From contig CAZHRU010000036.1 of the NCBI GenBank assembly GCA_964535015.1, positions 1 to 25,626 of the forward strand: a stretch of 25,626 nucleotides of DNA, in the 5' to 3' direction. Both the position numbers and the translations under genes were made by a program. Every line of letters begins with the position of its first letter. Position 1 is the stretch's first letter. This stretch comes from CAZDUS01 sp964535015 (GTDB lineage Bacteria; Verrucomicrobiota; Kiritimatiellia; CAIKKV01; CAITUY01). The notes below the pieces were generated by a model. It made no database searches. It was not told where the DNA came from and was given only the letters and a program-made list of their open reading frames with translations. Shown in pieces: positions 22,371-25,626 of this stretch.

Positions 22371-24310
22371 TAATCAATGGTCAATATGACGTCATTGTCG
22401 TTGGGGCTGGCCATGCCGGTTGTGAAGCGGCTCTGGCGGCGGCGCGAATGGGCGCAAGTACCGTGCTGGTCACGATGGAGCGATCGGCCGTTGCCAGAAT
22501 GTCATGTAACCCGGCCGTTGGCGGAATCGCCAAGTCCCATATCGTTTGCGAACTTGATGCCTTGGGCGGGGAAATGCCGAGGAATACCGATTACACGGGA
22601 ATCCAGTTCCGCACGCTAAACACCAAGAAAGGGCCTGCCGTTCAGGCCTTTCGCGTTCAATGCGACAAGGATGCCTATTCACGGCGGATGCTCGCGGTGG
22701 TCCAATCTACCGCCAATCTTACGTTGGTTGAGTCAACCGTCAGGGAACTGGCAATTCGTAACGGGCATCTGAGAGGAGTCATTCTGGGCGACGGGTCGGA
22801 AATCGGCGGTAAGTCGGTGGTGATCACGACGGGGACCTTTCTACGTGGAACAATCCACATTGGAAAGAAGAACTACCCAGGCGGGCGCAACGGTGAACCG
22901 GCGTCAGTGGATCTTAGTCTTCACCTGCAGAACATTGGTTTCAGAATGGAACGGCTCAAAACCGGGACCCCGCCTCGAATCCGCAAAGATAGCATTAACT
23001 GGGAATTGCTGACGGCCCAACCGGGTGAACTACCTGCGCCTTTCTTCTCGGAAGCCGCGCGCGAAGATCGAATGTTCCACGTGGAACATGAGGGTGGCAA
23101 TGGCCTGAATGACTCTCAACCGTCTGACGGCAATAAAGCGTTGTTCCACGTGGAACATTCTGCCATTCGTCCCTGGGTTCCTGGATCTGACCAACTTCCT
23201 TGTCACATCACGCACACCACAGCCGAAACGCATCAGATCATTCGCGACAATCTATCGAAGAGTGCCATGTATGGGGGTAGCATTACCGGTACCGGCGTCC
23301 GTTATTGCCCGTCGATCGAGGATAAAATCGTCAAGTTTTCCGATAAAGAGAGTCATCATGTTTTTCTGGAGCCGGAGGGGCGCGATCATCCGGATATATA
23401 TCCGAACGGAACCTCAAACAGCCTTCCGGAAGCCGTCCAGGAAAGAATGATCCGGTCTATCCCTGGGCTTGAGCGAGCCGTGTTCAGCCAGTGGGCCTAT
23501 GCCATAGAGTATGATTATTCAGATCCAACCCAGCTTTTTCATACGTTGGAGTCGAAACTGGTTGAGCACCTGTATTTTGCCGGCCAGATCAATGGGACCA
23601 CAGGTTATGAAGAAGCGGCCGGGCAGGGTTTCATGGCCGGTGTCAATGCCGTTCAGAAGATCAGGGGGCTTGGCCCGATAACCCTTGGTCGTGGTGATGC
23701 TTATATCGGTGTACTTATTGACGATTTGGTGACCAAGGGTACAAATGAACCGTATCGTATGTTCACTTCACGGGCTGAGCATCGTCTTTTGCTTCGTCAG
23801 GATAATGCGATATTCCGAATGCTTCATTTTGCCAAGGCAATAGGCATCCAGCCCGGTGATGTCACGAATCGAGTTGAACGCCTGGCCGCCGACATCAAAA
23901 CCGAGTTGGAGAGACTCAATAAGACCTATTGTCGTGACGGGAGTCTATCGCAACTGCTTCGACGAACTGGCGTGTCCTATGCAGACCTTCATGAAAGAGT
24001 GGCAATGGATCCGAAGGCGGTGGAACAGGTGGAGATCGAGACGAAGTATGCGGGTTACATCCAAAGGGAAAAGATTCAGGTTGAAAAGTCGCAATTACTT
24101 GAGCATCAACATATTCCAGAGTGGATTGATTACGAGTCAATTAGGACAATGCGCTATGAATGCCGAGAGAAACTGAAGCGCATTCGTCCGGAATCCATTG
24201 GTCAGGCGGCAAGGATTTCTGGTATTACGCCTGCCGATATCGCGATTCTTGCGGTTGTGATTAAGAGAGGAAATACATCTGAACAGGAATATTCAGTCCG
24301 CAAAGACTAA
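22367..24310 (+). CDS. mnmG: tRNA modification FAD enzyme MnmG (GidA), with a parS-bearing insertion
   Basis: This 647-residue protein shows the FAD motif VVGAGHAGCEAALAAARMGA, NPAVGGIAKSHIVCELDALGG, the PGGRNGEPAS loop, the YIGVLIDDLVTKGTNEPYRMFTSRAEHRLLLRQDNA stretch (split here only by wording) and a helical C-terminus with ETKYAGYIQRE that binds MnmE. It acts with MnmE on tRNA wobble uridine in the cytosol. Between ELPAPFFS and QLPCHITHT, where the Escherichia coli protein has a short loop, there are roughly 30 extra residues (about 232-268) that contain FHVEH twice. Those peptides are the translation of two perfect parS-type palindromes. The start overlaps the mnmE stop. The usual follower rsmG is not present downstream. 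Confidence 0.97.
   Translation: MIINGQYDVIVVGAGHAGCEAALAAARMGASTVLVTMERSAVARMSCNPAVGGIAKSHIVCELDALGGEMPRNTDYTGIQFRTLNTKKGPAVQAFRVQCDKDAYSRRMLAVVQSTANLTLVESTVRELAIRNGHLRGVILGDGSEIGGKSVVITTGTFLRGTIHIGKKNYPGGRNGEPASVDLSLHLQNIGFRMERLKTGTPPRIRKDSINWELLTAQPGELPAPFFSEAAREDRMFHVEHEGGNGLNDSQPSDGNKALFHVEHSAIRPWVPGSDQLPCHITHTTAETHQIIRDNLSKSAMYGGSITGTGVRYCPSIEDKIVKFSDKESHHVFLEPEGRDHPDIYPNGTSNSLPEAVQERMIRSIPGLERAVFSQWAYAIEYDYSDPTQLFHTLESKLVEHLYFAGQINGTTGYEEAAGQGFMAGVNAVQKIRGLGPITLGRGDAYIGVLIDDLVTKGTNEPYRMFTSRAEHRLLLRQDNAIFRMLHFAKAIGIQPGDVTNRVERLAADIKTELERLNKTYCRDGSLSQLLRRTGVSYADLHERVAMDPKAVEQVEIETKYAGYIQREKIQVEKSQLLEHQHIPEWIDYESIRTMRYECREKLKRIRPESIGQAARISGITPADIAILAVVIKRGNTSEQEYSVRKD
23073..23088. promoter_or_regulatory. 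parS: parS site 1 (ParB binding) inside mnmG
   Basis: TGTTCCACGTGGAACA is a perfect 16-bp palindrome matching the bacterial chromosomal parS consensus TGTTNCACGTGNAACA; the flanking A and T extend it to 18 bp. It is read as MFHVEH in the mnmG frame. It would nucleate ParB loading near the origin. No parA or parB gene lies in this window. Confidence 0.88.
23142..23157. promoter_or_regulatory. parS: parS site 2 (ParB binding) inside mnmG
   Basis: A second exact copy of TGTTCCACGTGGAACA lies 69 bp from the first, centre to centre, in the same reading frame, giving LFHVEH. Two identical 16-mers in one variable protein loop are very unlikely by chance, so the site is probably functional. Confidence 0.88.
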
Positions 24311-24375
24311 GCAGTCTCTTGCGACCGCCTGTTCACATGTGTGCGATAGGTTGCGTTCAATGGTAGAGCGTTGAA

Positions 24376-24735
24376 TCAATAGTTTTCCGAAATTTCCTTC
24401 AAGCGCTTCTTCAACGAAAGAATCAAGGCGTCGTGTTCCCTGATTTTGATCAACGAGCGGGCCATCAAATAGATACCAAAGGCCATCAACCCCAAATTGA
24501 CCGCGCCCAAGGGAATTACCCAGTGGATGACGCTGGATAGGGTATACAACCTGGACGTTGCGATCAGAATGCTGAACAGCGACAAGGGAAGCGCCAGCAC
24601 GGCAATACCCGTTCGCATGACCGACAACGCGGTTCGTTTCTCCGCCAGCAACAACTCCACTTCGCTGATGATGAGCGACGCGGGTAACGGTTCGATCTTT
24701 TGCCCAACCCGATCCTTGGCCGATTGACTGTTCAT
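24376..24735 (-). CDS. Small DUF202-like (YidH-type) membrane protein
   Basis: This 119-residue protein has LLAEKRTALSVMRTGIAVLALPLSLFS near residue 30, like the 'ERTxLAxxRTGLAL' signature of DUF202/YidH proteins, followed by the rest of the first helix. A second helix (WVIPLGAVNLGLMAFGIYLMA) and a charged C-terminal helix complete it. DUF202 proteins are small inner-membrane proteins without an agreed function. ATG 24735 was chosen because GGGAG lies 8 nt upstream; the frame stays open to 24765. It converges on mnmG and diverges from the repeat-protein gene at 25102. The 366-nt gap upstream of it holds the inverted repeat at 24854-24933 and no gene that I can see. Confidence 0.7.
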   Translation of the reverse strand: MNSQSAKDRVGQKIEPLPASLIISEVELLLAEKRTALSVMRTGIAVLALPLSLFSILIATSRLYTLSSVIHWVIPLGAVNLGLMAFGIYLMARSLIKIREHDALILSLKKRLKEISENY

Positions 24736-24853
24736 AACACAAACTCCCTTCCTATCGCTCCACACACAGTCTACTCCCGCCAGGGCCTTCGTGACAACTT
24801 CTCAGAAACCCCACCCGATCTGCGATGACCGCATCTCTAATACGCTATGTTTT

Positions 24854-24933
24854 AAACACATTGTCGTCCCACAGAAATTCTAAAATACGGGTTTTTGTGA
24901 TCACGAAACAGCGCCTGTGGGACTACAGTGTTT
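24854..24933. repeat. Inverted-repeat element with an inner palindrome
   Basis: AAACACATTGTCGTCCCACAG is split here as AAACACATTGT (24854-24864) plus CGTCCCACAG (24865-24874). The opposite arm at 24915-24933 is CTGTGGGACTACAGTGTTT, its inverted copy with one mismatch and a 2-nt length difference. The 40-nt middle contains the perfect palindrome GTGATCAC flanked by TTT and AAA. It lies between two divergent genes and has no T-run. It resembles a REP- or MITE-type element. Confidence 0.65.
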
Positions 24934-25101
24934 CAAGTAGATTCCTGTTTGTGGGGTATTTTAAGAAATTACTATGAAATGATTGACGACGGGTCTGCTT
25001 GCTGGTAATCAGTCCGTCACTCGTTCCATTAGTGGATACGGATGGCGTTTGCGGAGGCGCCTCGGTTTGTTGGTTGTAACGGGGGAGAAACGGAATGAGG
25101 G

Positions 25102-25590
25102 ATGACAGAACAACTTCGCAGGACGTGGCGGTTCGCGCCACGATGGATCAAGTGGTGTGTATTGGCGGTACTCCTTGCAGGCCTGGGCGTCGGCTTGGCA
25201 TCTGCGCTCGACACCGACAATGACGGGATGAGCGACGAGTTCGAGTCCTTTTTCGGGCTCAATCCCTTTGTCGACGACTCCGCCTTGGATCCGGACGGCG
25301 ACACACTGGACAATCTCGCCGAGGCGATATTGTTCTCCGACCCCTTCAAGGCAGACACGGACCTTGATGGATTTCTCGATAACGGCGACAGTAATCCCGT
25401 CAGTCGCGCCAGTATTCCCTGGGGCAACCCCGCCTTCACCCGCACGAACGACGTTGTCTATACCTGGCCCGACTGGATGGTGGCGGCGTACAGGATCGGT
25501 GGCGGTTGGGATACAAACCTGCCCGCCTGGCATGTGGACATGACCGACACCAATCCGACCGGTCTCAATATTGTGCTAAGGACCGGATAA
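25102..25590 (+). CDS. Short exported protein with thrombospondin type 3 / EF-hand-like repeats, probably truncated
   Basis: This 162-residue protein has a basic N-terminus and a hydrophobic helix (about 17-36, WCVLAVLLAGLGVGLASA), a likely signal peptide. Acidic calcium-binding repeats follow at once: DTDNDGMSDEFE, DPDGDTLDNLAE and DTDLDGFLDNGDSNP. These match the type 3 'DxDxDGxxD' pattern common in secreted proteins of PVC bacteria. Such proteins are normally much longer, with adhesion, enzyme or sorting domains after the repeats. Here the frame stops at 25588-25590, 36 nt before the window end, and no other frame continues, so truncation is likely. GAGG lies just before the ATG, and a stronger GGGGGAG lies about 15 nt upstream. 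Confidence 0.7.
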   Translation: MTEQLRRTWRFAPRWIKWCVLAVLLAGLGVGLASALDTDNDGMSDEFESFFGLNPFVDDSALDPDGDTLDNLAEAILFSDPFKADTDLDGFLDNGDSNPVSRASIPWGNPAFTRTNDVVYTWPDWMVAAYRIGGGWDTNLPAWHVDMTDTNPTGLNIVLRTG

Positions 25591-25626
25591 TGAGTGAAGT
25601 TGTGGGCTGAAAATGGGTGACACTTT

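Noticed and set aside
24311..24375. A possible terminator for mnmG with the small palindrome CACATGTG.
   Set aside because: The arms are too short and no T-run follows.
24350..24385. A stretch with GGTAGAGC that resembles a tRNA D arm.
   Set aside because: No matching acceptor, anticodon or T stems were found around it.

Overview
The window looks like the origin-proximal part of a GC-rich bacterial chromosome. It carries dnaA, dnaN, mnmE and mnmG, a cluster of DnaA-box-like motifs, and two perfect 16-bp parS-type palindromes inside mnmG. Protein styles fit a PVC-superphylum bacterium (Verrucomicrobiota, Kiritimatiellota or Planctomycetota): a secreted PQQ-type propeller with a 'WPAFRGP' start, a thrombospondin type 3 repeat protein, a GH43-like fragment and a NapH/NosR-type polyferredoxin. 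That placement is inference, because no rRNA or other phylogenetic marker was compared.

Layout: 1-1543 (minus strand) holds a partial secreted Spy-like protein and an M24 metallopeptidase. 1546-4646 holds the dnaA upstream region, dnaA, a box-rich dnaA-dnaN spacer with tandem AT-rich 10-mers (candidate oriC) and dnaN. A tRNA-Gln(CUG) follows at 4724-4797. 4806-9801 (minus strand) is a three-gene set read in the order B12-type radical SAM protein, squalene-hopene-cyclase-like protein, secreted hydrolase-like protein. From a divergent promoter region, 9998-20245 (plus strand) is a very tight operon with ATGA overlaps or gaps of 1-3 nt. It encodes a membrane-anchored PQQ-type propeller, an NHL propeller, a 71-residue Tat protein with four clustered cysteines, a Tat-exported protein with four [4Fe-4S] sites, a membrane NapH/NosR-like polyferredoxin, a three-helix membrane protein, a NuoE-NuoF fusion, a [2Fe-2S]-GltD-like flavoprotein and a family 4 glycosyltransferase. 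A frameshifted glycosidase pseudogene closes the operon.

The operon reads as a route from cytosolic NADH through flavin and iron-sulfur proteins to the membrane and then to exported iron-sulfur and propeller proteins. No known catalytic terminal subunit (hydrogenase H-cluster, molybdopterin oxidase, cytochrome) lies inside it. The GltD-like subunit appears to have lost its own NAD(P)H-binding subdomain. This operon is the best candidate here for an undescribed system.

20678-20954 holds two foldable repeat elements between the pseudogene and mnmE. mnmE and mnmG overlap by ATGA. Then come a small DUF202-like membrane protein (minus strand), another inverted-repeat element at 24854-24933, and a short, probably truncated type 3 repeat protein next to the window end. 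No CRISPR array, rRNA or intact transposase gene was seen.
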